Source of the DNA: Vanilla planifolia
Lineage: Eukaryota; Streptophyta; Magnoliopsida; Asparagales; Orchidaceae
NCBI GenBank assembly: GCA_023846275.1
Contig: CM043868.1
Location: forward strand, 15,037,755 to 15,101,754
Direction: 5' to 3'
Length of the DNA stretch: 64,000 bases
Below are positions 10,322 through 23,288 of this stretch, one piece after another. A program made the position numbers and the translations under genes. The first letter of the stretch is position 1; each line of letters starts with the position of its first letter. Under the pieces are notes generated by a model. It saw nothing but the letters and a program-made list of their open reading frames with translations, searched no databases and was not told where the DNA came from.

Positions 10322-13300
10322 ACCTTATGATACAATAAAATCTATCTCTCTATTACGTTATCAAACCAAAATTAATTTGAATTCCAAACAATCATGCAAT
10401 TAAACTTTTGCTATCATACTTGTACAATCAAAACAATTACTAAGCTCTAACTGACTTATAATTATTAGACAATGTAATGAGGATCACCATATAATATTAT
10501 TAGTTTTAAGAACCTATATTATGTTTTATTAGACTAATGTGATCCTTTGATTTAAACTAATATAAACTAATTATAAAATACAATTAATCCATTATATTGT
10601 TTGCTTCAACCCATACTACAACTTTATTCAAATTCTTATAACTTTAAATCAAAACTCTTTCTATTCATTCTAAACTATAAAAACTCTTAATTTTTAACAC
10701 AATTAAAAAAGAGAAATATTGAAATCAAGTTAAAAGGATTATAAAAATATCTTATTAAAATAAATTAAGTTAATTTCTTAAAATATATTATTTATACATA
10801 AAAGTATTAAAATAATAACATTACTTGAAAGTTTATTATTAGATCCAACTTAGTTTAAAGTATTATTTAAGCATATTAATAAAAAGAATCATTTGAGATA
10901 TAATCAATAATATTGGGTTTGTAATTTTAAAAATTTTAAAAAATTTCTTATAAATTTTTAAAGATTATATGATTGTAATTTTCAAAATGTAACTCTTAAT
11001 ATATTTGTAATTTATTAAATTTTAGTTTAGGTCAAATATGATTAGTAGAAGGTAAATTTATAATTAAAAAAAGTTGATAGTGTTAGGGTAGAATTGTAAT
11101 TTTTTTAGTGTACTTATAATTGATTTTTGGTGAATGATATATTCACAAATATTGATTTATCATAAGAATAGAATGTAAATTTAATTGATTTGGGTTTTTA
11201 GTCAACTTTTTCAAATATTTTGGTACATGGCAAAAATGTATTTTGATGACAATTTTTGTCCAAAATAAACGCTATGAAAAATAAATGCTTTTCATTAATC
11301 TTTGTTGAGTATAAAAATAAAAGACTCGAGCTTTATAGGGAACGACTAGGGATCACAAAGAAGAGGTAATCCAAGAAGATTGCAATTTTTAGTAGGTAGA
11401 GGAGAAGCATAATCATTTAAGTAATTGCGTGTAAAATATTTTTCAATTCTAAGAAGATAATAACATGGACGCTTTAATATTTTTGTAAAAAATATATTTA
11501 TAATAGTTTATATATAAGATGAGATGAGTTGGAGGTTTTTTGAAGTGAAATAAAGAGGCTCAAATTGAGAAAACGAGTTATTGATATGTATCATATGATA
11601 AAATCATCAAAAAAACCCAATAAGAATAAGGGGTTGTAAGGTTATAATGATGGATCGTAAGATGTTTTTGAAGGGATTGTACTCAAGCAACACATTAGTC
11701 ATACTAGCATGAGGAGAATTAAGTATTATTTAGATATGGAGTTCATCAATCAAAGATGATATAGGCATTGGACTTACACAATTGGTTGGGTTGTTAGCCT
11801 CACCGCACAAAAGTGATATGAGTATTTTCCTTCTATAAAGTTTTGAAGTAGAATATAGTCATTTCAATATGATTATTGTAATAATATTAGATGATCATTT
11901 AGAGGCTTGAGAAGACTAAACTGAGTGATTATGATTATATAAGTATGATGATAGGAATTATATTGTGTGAATAGGAAAGAATTTAAATCTATATATTGGA
12001 TAAGCCAGTAATAAATTGTATCAAGGTTATATTTGAGAGATCATATTAGTACGACTATGGTTAATCACAATGTATAATAAGTAAAAAATAATAAAAATTA
12101 ATTAAATAATCAATTAGTCATGAAGCTAAGATAAGATAATATAGTATTATTTTAGTAATCAGATGATATATTCAAAAGTAGCATGAATAATACAAAGGTC
12201 TATTTTTAAGGATTAGACAATATGATCAAAAGATCATGGAACTACGATGTAGCTCAGAGTATATATTTATTTTTCAAATTATATGTATAATGGGTAAATC
12301 ATACAAGTATAATAAAAAAATAAATTTAAGAACTTTGAAAGTAATTTATAGGAATAAAATAACTTAAGAATTATGACAAGATATATATTGATCATTTTAT
12401 AAACATTTTATTGTAAAAAACTTATAAGAAGGGAAAATTTAAATAAGAAAAGTTTTTTATAGAACTAAGTAGATAAATTTGTAATATTTGTTGTAAAAAA
12501 TATTATTTTAATATACTTTTATATGATTTCTTTTAAACTATAGTTTATTATAATGAAAAATATTTATATTTTATGATTTAACATGATCTCAATAGTTTTC
12601 TATATTATTTATCATATAACTTTATTGGTTATATGATTTACTTATTTTTATGACTTTTGTTACATGATAATATGAAGAATAAATTACATCTAAGGAATGA
12701 AACATAAAGATGCTTAAAATGAAAAAGAATATATATTAACTTTGATAATAACATATGAATTAGTATATATATATTATTTATCTAGATTGGCATATCATAT
12801 GACATTACATGGCTAAAAAATAAAAATATAAACTAGATTTCTTGAGATATTATGTTTAACATTAGGATTAGTAGATGTTATCACAAGATATTAATCTTTA
12901 GATCAGATATATGCTAGTGTATATGTTATGACATATGATATCAGGCTTAATGAATGTTATTATAAGATAACGATATTTGTATCAAATATCTATCTAGTAT
13001 GTGTGTGTTTGTGTATATATGTGAAAGACACTAGGTTTAATAGATGTTATCACGCTTTATCTTGCCTAGTGATACTAGGCTCAACTAATATTATTATAGG
13101 TTGTTGATCTTCAAGTTATAGATATACATAATATTATTTGAATAGATTAGATGAATGTTAGCTAAAAGTTATTTATTGATATGATTATTAAATCAAATGA
13201 AGATAATAATTCAAAAAAAAGAATTAAAATTACATAAAATAATTAAAATTTATATTTCATTATTTCATCTGGCTTATTCTAATACACATAACTTTTGGTA

Positions 13301-14540
13301 TAATTATTTATTTATACATGTTTATCATCATGATTGATGATGACTTATGTTTTATTTATTATATTTAAATATTTGGTTATCATATTAGATTTATTTGTTA
13401 TTAAGATCTAAAAATCTCATTAATATTTATATCATAAGTTAGACATCTATTAAACTAATTTTTTAATATTTTGAAATCATAAGAGAGGATTACACTCTTA
13501 CGATTTGAAAGTAGATAGTGCTTAGTGTAGGTTGGATAATTGAAAGTATAATACGATATCAGTTTGAGTTGTGTACATTTTAAAATAGCTATTTATCTGG
13601 ATTATATTATCTTGATAATTTGTTTTCTTTTTATCATTTTATTTTAGTTAAAATTAGAGATTTTGTCGTACCATGAGATTTTCATTTATGTTTTAATGCC
13701 TTCATTTGATATTTTAACTAAATAACACCTTTGACTTTCTATTTGATTGAGAAGATGGTTAAATGAGCCTTACACAAGCTATTTCCTATAGCTCTCTTAA
13801 GTTCAAGCAACTATTAAACACATCTAAACTTGCATAAAACCTATTGAATAATATTACAAAATGCAAATCAAATTCATACCTTTCTAGGCTTGATTTCTTT
13901 GCACAATTTCTACACTTCAACTACTAGAATGCACCTCTTCCACTTCTTTACCTTTCCTCTTACTCACCAAATTATCTTTTGAGTTGTGACAATGTTTTCC
14001 AAAAGTCAATTGGATTTCATCCTCTACTTCTCTTATTTTGCATCTCTAAGTAAAGTTTTTCTCATCTTCTTTTTCTTTCTTTTTTATATTCCCCACAAAT
14101 CTCCTATTCATAATTCACTAAGTTGACCTCCTTTCATCCTCTTAATCCTCTATCTAAAATAGTCAAAATTCATGTTTAAACCCATTGTTTATTGATGTAA
14201 TAAAAAGTAAAGTTTGGAACTTATAATTATACTCTCACATAATTGAGAAAATTATTTTTATATCTTTTTTCTTTAAAAATTCATCACTAATTATATAAAT
14301 ATACAAAAATTATCAATTCAACTTGTTAGTTTTCTCTTGAAGAGTTCTTATAGTATTCTTAAATGAAATTTTTTATCATATTTAGAACAATGCCTTTCTA
14401 AGATTTCATTAATTATATGATATTTTAATATATATAAATATCATATTTTAAAAAAATAATTTTATTATATCAAAATATATATAATTATAATTCTAGTATC
14501 TTAATTTCATGATTTGTATATAATATATATTAAACTTTTG
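10322..14540. other. AT-rich gene-free DNA
   Basis: Stops are dense in all frames. Words such as ATCATATAA and GTATAAT recur. The part near 13.7-14.1 kb is richer in C and T but shows no protein motif I recognise on either strand. Confidence 0.5.
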
Positions 14541-14925
14541 GGTTGCTACATCAAATTCCCTCTTCTCTATTTAGATTCATTAGTTTCTCTCTTGTGAGCC
14601 CTCACTTGTCTCAATTTTCTCACTCTCCCTACTCTCTCTTTCTCTTTCTCTCTCTCTCCTTAATTTCCTTAGACATTGTTGGTGAAGCATTGGCTAGAGG
14701 AAGACTAAGGTTTCGAGATTGTCACACAAATGTTCACTCAACCAAGCTTGAACTTGACATGTTTTACCTCGTGGTTATGGCAAAAGTCATTAAACAACAA
14801 GTTGGAGCACAATTAAAAGAGGAGTTAAGTTAGGTTATTGTCGAAAAGGAGAAAGTTTTTGAATGTTTGAAGAGAAATTAAAAAAGAGCTAAATATAGGT
14901 GAAAGGGATTTATGGTTTAGTTATA

Positions 14926-14926
<1 letters not shown>

Positions 14927-14965
<39 letters not shown>
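14927..14965. repeat. (ATT)n microsatellite
   Basis: About 13 uninterrupted ATT/TTA units. Confidence 0.95.
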
Positions 14966-14966
<1 letters not shown>

Positions 14967-17900
14967 TAAATAAACTCTAATCAAGAAAAAATAATCATAA
15001 ATTTATTTTCATATTTTAGAATACTTTTTTAATTTTATTTTTACTTTTTGTGAGATGATTAACATACATATAAAATTTGAAATATTAATGTAATTTTATT
15101 ATATTATGAAATTAAATATGTTATAATAATTATGCTTGTTTTCATTAGTTATTTATTCATTCTCAATAGCATTATTAACTTTTTATTTCATTTAGCCCAT
15201 TAGTCATTTCATTTTTTTTAATGACATTATTTGGTTTTTTAATTTTATTTGCTTTACTATCCTTTTCATTTGTTTTAATAGCATTTTTTTAATTTTCATT
15301 TCATTTGGTTTATTGGTCAATTTTTCTCATTGTCTTGAGTATGTTTCATTTGTATTTTTTGTATAATAATAACTAATTATTTAGACATAACATATAACAG
15401 TTGTTTCATATATTCAACATAAAGATAATCAACATTTCATCAAGTAATTAATAATATATTTCATATGTATTTTGTTTACCGATTTCATTCAATGCATCAA
15501 TCACCTCCCAATTTAACATATTGTATATTTATCATAAGGTATCACATGTGAATATTTAACATCACATCATATTATATGCATAAACAAATCATGCAATCTA
15601 ACTATTACATGCAATAGAAATATAACTTCATAACAAATTCACCTACAATATGAAATGGTATTATAATAACATAATACACATATAGTATTATACTAGATTA
15701 AATTTATTAAACTCAAAATTATAATAAAAATTTATTCTCTATTTCAAGTTCACATTGATTTTATTTTTTTTATTTATCACTCCTCAGTGTTATTCTCATG
15801 TCATAATCTTGATAAAGTCATCATTGGCTTTTTCTTGTCCTCCTAACATAGCAAACAAAAAATGATAAGCATTGTTATATCAATAAAATAACCTATTGTG
15901 TAGTTAGACAAGGAAGCATAAAAGCATAAAATAAATTAGGGTTTTAGAGAATCACCAAATTTTCATGTTGGTGAGAAAAGAAGTTGTCACCTCATCCTTG
16001 GTGCAACTTCAATGGCAAAATGATGGCAAGCGATGGTAAAGCTAGCTAGGGTTAGGTTTTTACACAAATGGGGAGCTTGACCAAATGTTGGAGAAATAAA
16101 AAAGGAAAAAGTTATACATCAAAAGTGATGTGGATAGAATAAGAAAACATTTTAGGACATATATAGTAAATAGAAAAACACATAGTTAATTAATTTAATT
16201 TATTATTTAATCTTTAAATTTAAAAGATCTATATTAAATCCAAATAGACTTTATTCAATACAAAGCATATGTTTTTGAAGTTATCTTAATAAGCTCTATC
16301 TAATAATATTTATATTTGCATATTTTAAAATACTTTATTATTTAATTAAGTTTATCATACTTTGCAAGCTATCATCATATTAATTTAGTTTTATTACATG
16401 GCCATTTTTAGGACATTACAAGCTAAAAAACTTTTGAATGAATACCATAAAGATATCTTGTCATAGATTGCTAAATGATTACCAAAAAATAGAAATTTTA
16501 ATCTTGACAATTAATGATAAAAAAATATATCAACCACACCTTGGAAAACTCTAGCTTGAGTTACCATCAAAATAAGATGATAAGATGCATGTTTTGACAA
16601 AAATTTACACAATCTTGTGATGATATAAGGCTACCCATAAATCATCACTAAAGAAGGTATACATGTGTACTGTAAGTTGTGATGTAAGCTAACCATTTGA
16701 ACTCATTCAACTCACTTTTGGTATTAGAGGTTATCTTAAAACTAAAATCCTATCTAGGCACACTAGCACAGTCATTATAGTGTTTGCTAATTCTTGATGA
16801 TCTTATGATTTAGAGGTGTGACCATTATCAAATGACTTAATCATATAGATTAGAGTATCTATTTTGTAATATAAAAATAATTATTTTTTATAGCAATGGA
16901 TAAAAGTTTGTATAATTAGATATATAGTATTCAAAATGGCTAATAAAGGTTTGTTTTATTGTCCTTCAATTATGAAATGGGACTTTGGTTACTTGTGTGA
17001 GTTAAAATTTATTTTTATCGTTTATGAGTATGAAAAAGGTTTAAAAAAGAGATTTAAAAAAAGAATTTTATATAGGTAAGAATTGCATTTTTTGAGAACT
17101 TTTGATTAGAAATGGAGTCTAAAACAACTTTTGAAATGCTAATTTTAAATTAATACTCTAACAAAACCTTTTGCTTTTTAATTTGAAGCAATTTAAAGAA
17201 AGAATTTGTCAAAATTACCAAATCATACATTGGGGTTTGAGATTATTGTAATTAGTTAAGCCTTTTAGCTATCTCTCTTAATAAAATTATTGTTTTAATC
17301 AATAGGTATTCTAATAAATTTTATATATTTTATGATTGAATTTTATTATTATTTTTTAAATTATCTTATTTTAAACAAGTGATGTTCTTATTGTATAGGT
17401 TCTCATTAAGCTTATGCATTAGTCTTTTTTGTAATAAAATTTCTAAACATTTTTATGCTAGTGTGTGTATTTCTTTGAAATGTTTTTGTGAAATCTTTTG
17501 ATCAATTTGTGAAATCTTTTTAAAGATTTGATGATTAATCAATATCTTCTAACACAATATATAGAAGTTTTTAATTATTTTATTTGTAACTAAAATGAAT
17601 AAATGGAGTTTGTTCCTTATCTAAGGGTGCAAATAGATAATAATTTGATCAAATTACTTAAAAAATGTTTTCCCAAATATCATGTCATTTATTATATGGT
17701 AGATCATACTTAGTTTCTGAAGGTTTTGTATCTTTCACTTTCAACTCTATTTCATAAATTATAATACCCAACTTGTGAATCATCTATGAACGAGAGGAAC
17801 CTTTATCGCTAATCATTTAATGGTGACTTTTAAAACTATGTTATTATTTTCTCGTATATAGTCTCCATCCATTGTGTTACTTGTATGGGTTCATGATTTG

Positions 17901-18001
17901 ATAGATTGCGTCGTTTTACTTTTAGTGGTATTTCGTAGTAAAATAAAAGTTTTAAATTCGGCGGTGAGGAGATCCCTAAGTTAATCAATATCGGGGCTCA
18001 T

Positions 18002-18005
<4 letters not shown>
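14966..18005. other. AT-rich gene-free DNA
   Basis: No recognisable gene. Around 15.9-16.1 kb composition is less extreme and contains AGCTAGCTAGGGTTAGG, but no ORF or splice structure could be supported. Confidence 0.5.

Positions 18006-18037
<32 letters not shown>
18006..18037. repeat. (TA)n microsatellite
   Basis: About 16 uninterrupted TA steps, about 65 bp before the start of the CpG-rich island. Confidence 0.95.
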
Positions 18038-18040
<3 letters not shown>

Positions 18041-18099
18041 AAATTTTCCATTTTATTATATTAAAAAATAGAAAAGATAATAATAAAGTCTAAAATTTT

Positions 18100-18710
18100 C
18101 CCCACTGTCCTCTTCCTGGCTTTCGCTTTCCGCCGGCGTACCATTTCCCGTAAATTGCCTATAGGTTTCCTAAACTAAACCCTAAATCGCCGTTCCCATT
18201 AACCTCCTGCAGTCGTCTCTCCCTCCTTGCCCCGGTCGGCTTTGCTCTCCTTCCTTATCCTAGCCGTCGTCGAAAGCCTCTTGTGGTGGTGTCACTGGCC
18301 TCTTTCCATAACCACCGACCGCATTAGCCCCGTCCTACCACAGCCTCCGCTCTCAGCCCGCTGGCACCGTCAAAGGCCACCCTTGCCTTTAGACCGACCA
18401 TTCCCCCCCTCCGATCACCCTGCCCCCTAAGCTCCCTAACCGCACAGCTTTCGGCCGCACCTCCCTGCGTTCCGTTGCGAACCACTTGACGTCCGTGGGC
18501 TTCAGGCGCTATCCGAGCTGTTCAGTCGCCGCAGCTGCTAAGGAGTCCCTCTAGCTGCCACAACCTCCTAGTCGAGCCCCCAAAGCCACTGGATATTACT
18601 GTGCTTCGGTCGGAAACACTTGGTTCCCCTCCTTTTCCTCCAGTCCGCTACTGGATCCTTTTGTTGATACCGCAGAGCTCCTCAAGTTCGTGATCCTGCT
18701 CGACATAGGT
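18100..18710 (+). promoter_or_regulatory. CpG-rich island with telo-box; possible distal promoter/first exon
   Basis: About 600 bp with many CpGs and pyrimidine-rich GC sequence, unlike the CpG-depleted surroundings. It contains the telo-box AAACCCTAA at 18177-18185, an element typical of plant translation and ribosomal-protein promoters. A candidate donor (ATAG^GTTTGG, GT at 18709-18710) is followed by T-rich intron-like sequence. It could be an alternative first exon of the L12 gene 6 kb downstream, a separate non-coding gene, or a truncated gene copy. No ATG-initiated ORF of note is present. Confidence 0.4.
18177..18185 (+). promoter_or_regulatory. Telo-box (AAACCCTAA)
   Basis: Exact AAACCCTAA, embedded in CTAAACTAAACCCTAAATCG within the CpG-rich island. 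Such boxes are known near start sites of plant ribosomal-protein and translation genes. Confidence 0.55.
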
Positions 18711-19005
18711 TTGGAATGCTTCTTCATTCTCTTAATTAGCTGTGATTCTGCTTGACTTAGTTTGATCATTTGTGTTTGCATGATATTCACGCATGTTCAC
18801 TATTGCTATATCTTTGTGCTGATTGATTGTTTGTGGTTTTGCATAGTTAAAGTCCAAATTGCGTAATATCACATTGTTTCAATTGTGTGCACAAACTTTA
18901 GCTAATCTGAAAGTTTCTTAGCTTGTTGGCGACACTATGCTTTAATTTTCACAAGCGACCAAATGGCTTGCTTGGTGTTTGAAGAGGCGAAAAGCAGAAA
19001 ATGCC

Positions 19006-19021
19006 AAAAAAAAAAAAAAAA
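19006..19021. repeat. Poly(A) run
   Basis: Sixteen consecutive A residues. This could be a decayed retroposon tail, but no matching target duplication was found. Confidence 0.6.
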
Positions 19022-19419
19022 GAGCCAAGTCCAAGAAATCTATTGAGCATGGTTCCCTGAATTCCTTGGAAAACACCTTCATGTTGGAATAAAGAAAAAG
19101 AAGATGGATTTGAGTTTTATTTGGCACCACTCTTTGAGTATAGTTATAAGTAGACCTTTCCCATTGGCTCAAGTGGAGCATTCAATGCACTACAAGTTCA
19201 ATGAAGTTTCTTCCTTCAGAGATTTTTGCATCTCTTCCTTCTGGAGTTCCGGAGCTCACCTTTCCCAAGCTGCTAGGTTCATCTTCTTCGAGGTGCTGCA
19301 CTGCACATCTCCTTGGTTGGCGCCTCTTTGCAAAGTCCGTTCTCTCCCCCCAAAGGAATCTTTGCCTTTTGTGCCATCACGTGAGCTACTTGTTATCCTC
19401 AAGTGCCTGATTTAGAAGT

Positions 19420-19900
19420 TGCTTAACCTTGTGTGGCTCGCTTTGATCTGCATTAACCCGCATCAACTTAACAATTCACCTGACTTGCATCGACCTGTGC
19501 CTCACGCTCTTGCCTATCACCCCCAGCTCCCGCTCATGTTACTTAGAAGATTCCAGAAGCTTGTCGACCAAGCCTGCTGTGTTGACATACTGCATCAGAT
19601 CCAACCTGCCCGCACCTGAGCATCATGTGCGATTGCATAGTGTCACACCCGAAACATCTGATGTGTCCCACCATGCTTGATCACACCACTTGTTGCGTGA
19701 TTCGCTTTTAGTTCACGCTGGATTGCATTGAACCGGCCTAGATCGAGTCAAATTGATCCAGATTGCATCGAATTGTGCTGGACCAGATTAGACCGAGCTA
19801 GACCATGTCGAACCACATCGAGTTGGGCCAAACCAATCTAGATAGTTCCAAATGCGTCAATATGGTCTAGACTGAGTCAAATTGTGTTAATTTACTTCAT
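19420..19900. repeat. Irregular short-word repeat region (TCGA/ACC-rich)
   Basis: Imperfect 10-20 nt words recur, such as GATTGCATCGAA, TAGACCGAGCTAGACC and GATCGAGTCAAATTGATCC. The style resembles 58560-58990 in the opposite strand. Probably part of an old LTR retrotransposon spacer; no protein motif is visible. Confidence 0.4.
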
Positions 19901-21049
19901 TTCACTCAAAGAATGCACCTAAGTGCCCAATCTACATTTACAACAAAGCTTATTTTAACATAAATTCTCTTTCTTGACCTTTTTTTGACAAAAATGGTTA
20001 AAGAAGTCTCAATAAGGAGTTTGGAGAATGAGATCAACCTTCTCGCCTTTGTCTTAAGTAAGAATTTGTTCAAATTCCTAAAGCCTCTTTTTTCGTATCA
20101 ATAATATTAATAATCTCTTGACATCGGACTGATGTATTGCTGAGTGTAGGTGAAGAAATCATTGCATGCATTTCATTTAGTATCTTGCTCATGCGTAATG
20201 TAGTAACATCTTGCATTACCTTTGTAATTACATAACATTGTGTTGTGAATATGTAGTGGGATGTTGGAGATTGTCGAAGAGTATTGTGACTCTTATTCTC
20301 AAACATTTAGAAAAAGAACATATCTCAACAAATACTCAATAAAATATGATCCATGATTTAATTATTTTGTTTCATAATTGTGTGAGCTCCTAACTTTGAT
20401 TGGTGTGCCCAAGTTCCTAAAAGTCTCTAACTTGGGCAGTTTAAATGTAAAAGTTTTTTTGTTGTTGTGAAATGCTTTCAATTGGTTTTCCACTTAAATT
20501 ATATGCTATGTAATTATAAAGTTTGTGCAAATTCTAAATTTATATCCTAGGGTTTAAGAAAGAATACTATTTTTGAAAACAATGTTTTATGCAAAAAATA
20601 CACTGAGAATTTTACTTTAGTGTGATTGAATTTTGATTGGCTAGGAGATGAGTGAAAAAGTTGCTTGACATACACCACATGAGATAGTTATATATCCTTT
20701 CTAGTTTAGATTTGAAGACTTGACTCAAATGTTATGTTAGAATTGGGAAAACGATAATGGATTGTTATCATGATCTATTTAATACACATCATTAATAAGA
20801 TCCAAAGGCAAAACATATGGAGGAATGCTTATCATTTAACAATTAAAGAAAGGGAAGCAAATCTCACATGAACAACCAATTTGAATGCATTAGAGTAGAA
20901 TACCAAAGATATTAGATTGTCGCATCTTTGTTTGGAGTCATACTCTTTGTCAGAATTTGTCGGCATCTATCATTTTTGGAGATTAACATGAGAGAAACCA
21001 TAGCACATCAAAAGGAGAAGAATGTTTTACAATCACCAATAACACATGC
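19901..21049. other. Intergenic DNA without recognisable genes
   Basis: Moderately AT-rich. Open frames are short and show no domain signatures. Confidence 0.5.
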
Positions 21050-22065
21050 TCTAAGTACCTTCTTCAAAATATAAAACACAAAATGGAAAAATTGTCACAA
21101 TTGTATCCTAGACGAACATGATTGCCCCATGTGGTCATAAGACTATCCATGTTGGCTCTTATTGGATTGCCTGGGATGGACATGCTACCACCAAATATAG
21201 TTATCGTTGAATACTCAAGGTAAACCTGGGATTGGCTCAATGTGTTGACAATGAACCCTTAACTAGTTAAAACATCTATATTGTCTCCACATGCATGTAG
21301 TGTGCTTCTAAACCTTGACAAACTCCCTTATACACTTGATCATAATTCACATCCACATATGGTACAATTACATTGCTTGGGATGGGCATATTACCACCAT
21401 ATATAGTTATTGTAGAATACCCAAGGTAAACCTTGGATTGACATAGTGTCTTGACAATGAACCCTTAACTCATTAAAACATTTATATCATCTTCACATGT
21501 GTAGTGTGTTACTGAACCTTGAAAAATTCCCTTATACAATTGATTGTAATTTGCATTGACACATGGTACAATTATGTTGCCATATCATACAATATCTATA
21601 ATAAATACATGCAATGCAACATACAAATGATTGTCACAACACTAACTGAACTATGTGGCTATTTGTCAACTTAACAATGACACAAAATGGAAAAAGTGCA
21701 TAACAGTAACCTAGACAAACATGACTGCTCCATGTGATCATAGGACCAAACATTGTGGCTCTTACCCCTAATGGGCTTAGGGCCACTCAATGCAATTGTC
21801 ATAGAATACCCGAGGAAAACTTTGGATCTCTTTGATGTCTTGACAATGAGCCCTCAATTCATTAGAACATATCATCTTCACATGCATGTGGTGTGCTACT
21901 AAACCTTGACAAACTCTCTTGTACATTTGATCCTAATTCACATACACTCATGATACAATTACATTGTCATGTCATGCAATGTCTATAACAAATACAAGCA
22001 ATTCATCATACAAATGATTGTCACAATACAATCTGAACTATTTGGTTATCTGTCAAGAACACAAT
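21050..22065. repeat. Degenerate tandem repeat, three copies (about 390 and 204 bp)
   Basis: The landmark GAATACCCAAGGTAAACC recurs at 21207 (variant), 21411 and 21801 (variant). Each copy is followed by GACAATGAACCCTTAACT and AACCTTGACAAACTCC types, and two of the copies also have ATACAAATGATTGTCACAA. The first copy lacks about 190 bp, which explains the 204 versus 390 spacing. No coding potential is seen. Confidence 0.7.
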
Positions 22066-23084
22066 AACTATTGGACTGTGGATGCAGCTGTGGTTTTGCT
22101 TGCAGATTGCTACGAAAAACGATCCGGTTGTTTTGGGTGACATCTAGATCTCTTGAACTCCTCTTCTTATTTCATAGTGTAAGAAGGAATTTCCCTTTGT
22201 AATTTATGATGCTAAAACTTCTCTAACATATGTGGATTGTGGCTCTCTATATCTTGTAAATATCTCCAAATATTTTAGACTGATAGAAATTTCATTGTCA
22301 TTGCAAGATGCTGGTTATCCTGTGAGAAGGTTTTTGGAAACCTTATCAGGAAGTCTGATATAGCGTTTAGGATTCTTTTGGGCATGATCGGTAGCCTATT
22401 GGAGCCATGGAGTTGTTGAATCACAAATATGCTTTTAACTATGAGGCATCATTGAGAAAACTTTTGTGTGAAAAAAATTAGGTAATACTTCATAACATAC
22501 CTAGCCATATGGTGGATAAATAGTTTTGAGAGTGATTACAGAAGCAGTTTTAGCATTAATGCTTTGATGATGATGACTGTGCATATGTTGACAACAATGA
22601 CAGGTGCATCTGATGCTTTTGAACATCTTTTCAGGGATGACAACGTGTTAGCCAACAAGACGAATAGTGCTTTCAGATTTTTGGATATGCATAGTCAGAT
22701 TAAATAAAGACAATTTAACATGTTATTGCATTCACTAGTTTTGTAGAATAATAGGTTTATATGGAATTTTTAGGGGTTGATGTAATTTTTATTAAAAAAA
22801 ATGAATTTTTGTTAAATTATATTCATTCCAACTAATTTGTAATCGAAATCAAAAGTTTCCAACTAATTGTATTCACGAAAAATTATAAATTACTGATTTT
22901 ATAATTGCGTTCATAAAATTATATGTATTCTAACTATTTTTAATTCATATCATCCATATAATATATTTGACAATATTCCAAAAAGCCTGCAGCATTTTGT
23001 CAAATAGAACTACTTTCAATGGCTAATTTCAAAAGCTCTTTTAAAACATTTTTTTATCAGCTCCTTTTTAATTAGTGATACATT
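22066..23084. other. Intergenic DNA with scattered open frames
   Basis: Composition is less AT-extreme at 22.07-22.75 kb, with a few CpGs and one 46-codon ATG ORF (22567-22707). I recognise no protein, so a decayed gene fragment is possible but unsupported. 22.75-23.08 kb is AT-rich. Confidence 0.35.
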
Positions 23085-23288
23085 TCTCTCTTCACCCCTC
23101 CCCCGTAACAACCTCCACCAAAACCCTTCCCTGTTTATTCTCCTAATCTTCAGGCATTATTTTTTAAAAGCTGTAGCAGGAGTAAGCTGGGCGACTTCTG
23201 CTTTCTGCTTTCTCCACTGCTACGTTGGTCTTCTGTCATCACTTTAAGTATAATGAAGGCTCTGTCATGGCGGAAAAGTGGTTTCATA
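23085..23288 (+). other. MRPL12: Proposed 5'UTR exon of the mitochondrial L12 gene
   Basis: A pyrimidine-rich start (CACCCCTCCCCCGTAAC) leads into higher-GC sequence ending in a good donor (CATA^GTAAGA, GT at 23289). The next 1.56 kb is T-rich and intron-like, ending at acceptor TTGCAG (24847-24852), 26 nt before the L12 ATG. It contains ATG at 23253. Boundaries are inferred; transcript data would decide between this exon and the 18.1-kb island. Confidence 0.45.

Noticed and set aside
14543..14833. 96-codon plus-strand open frame
   Set aside because: Begins at TTG and its first half is a CT-rich low-complexity tract; no homology recognised and no gene-like context.
18227..18430. 67-codon Pro-rich open frame in the CpG island
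   Set aside because: No ATG start; openness follows from GC-rich composition. More likely leader or promoter sequence.
19104..19415. 103-codon plus-strand ORF with an ATG
   Set aside because: Overlaps a second open frame, has no domain, and sits in repeat-like sequence after a poly(A) run. Unsupported as a gene.
22567..22707. 46-codon ATG ORF (MMMTVHMLTTMTGASDAFEH and on)
   Set aside because: Composition is reasonable, but I recognise no family, see no splice partners, and cannot distinguish it from chance.
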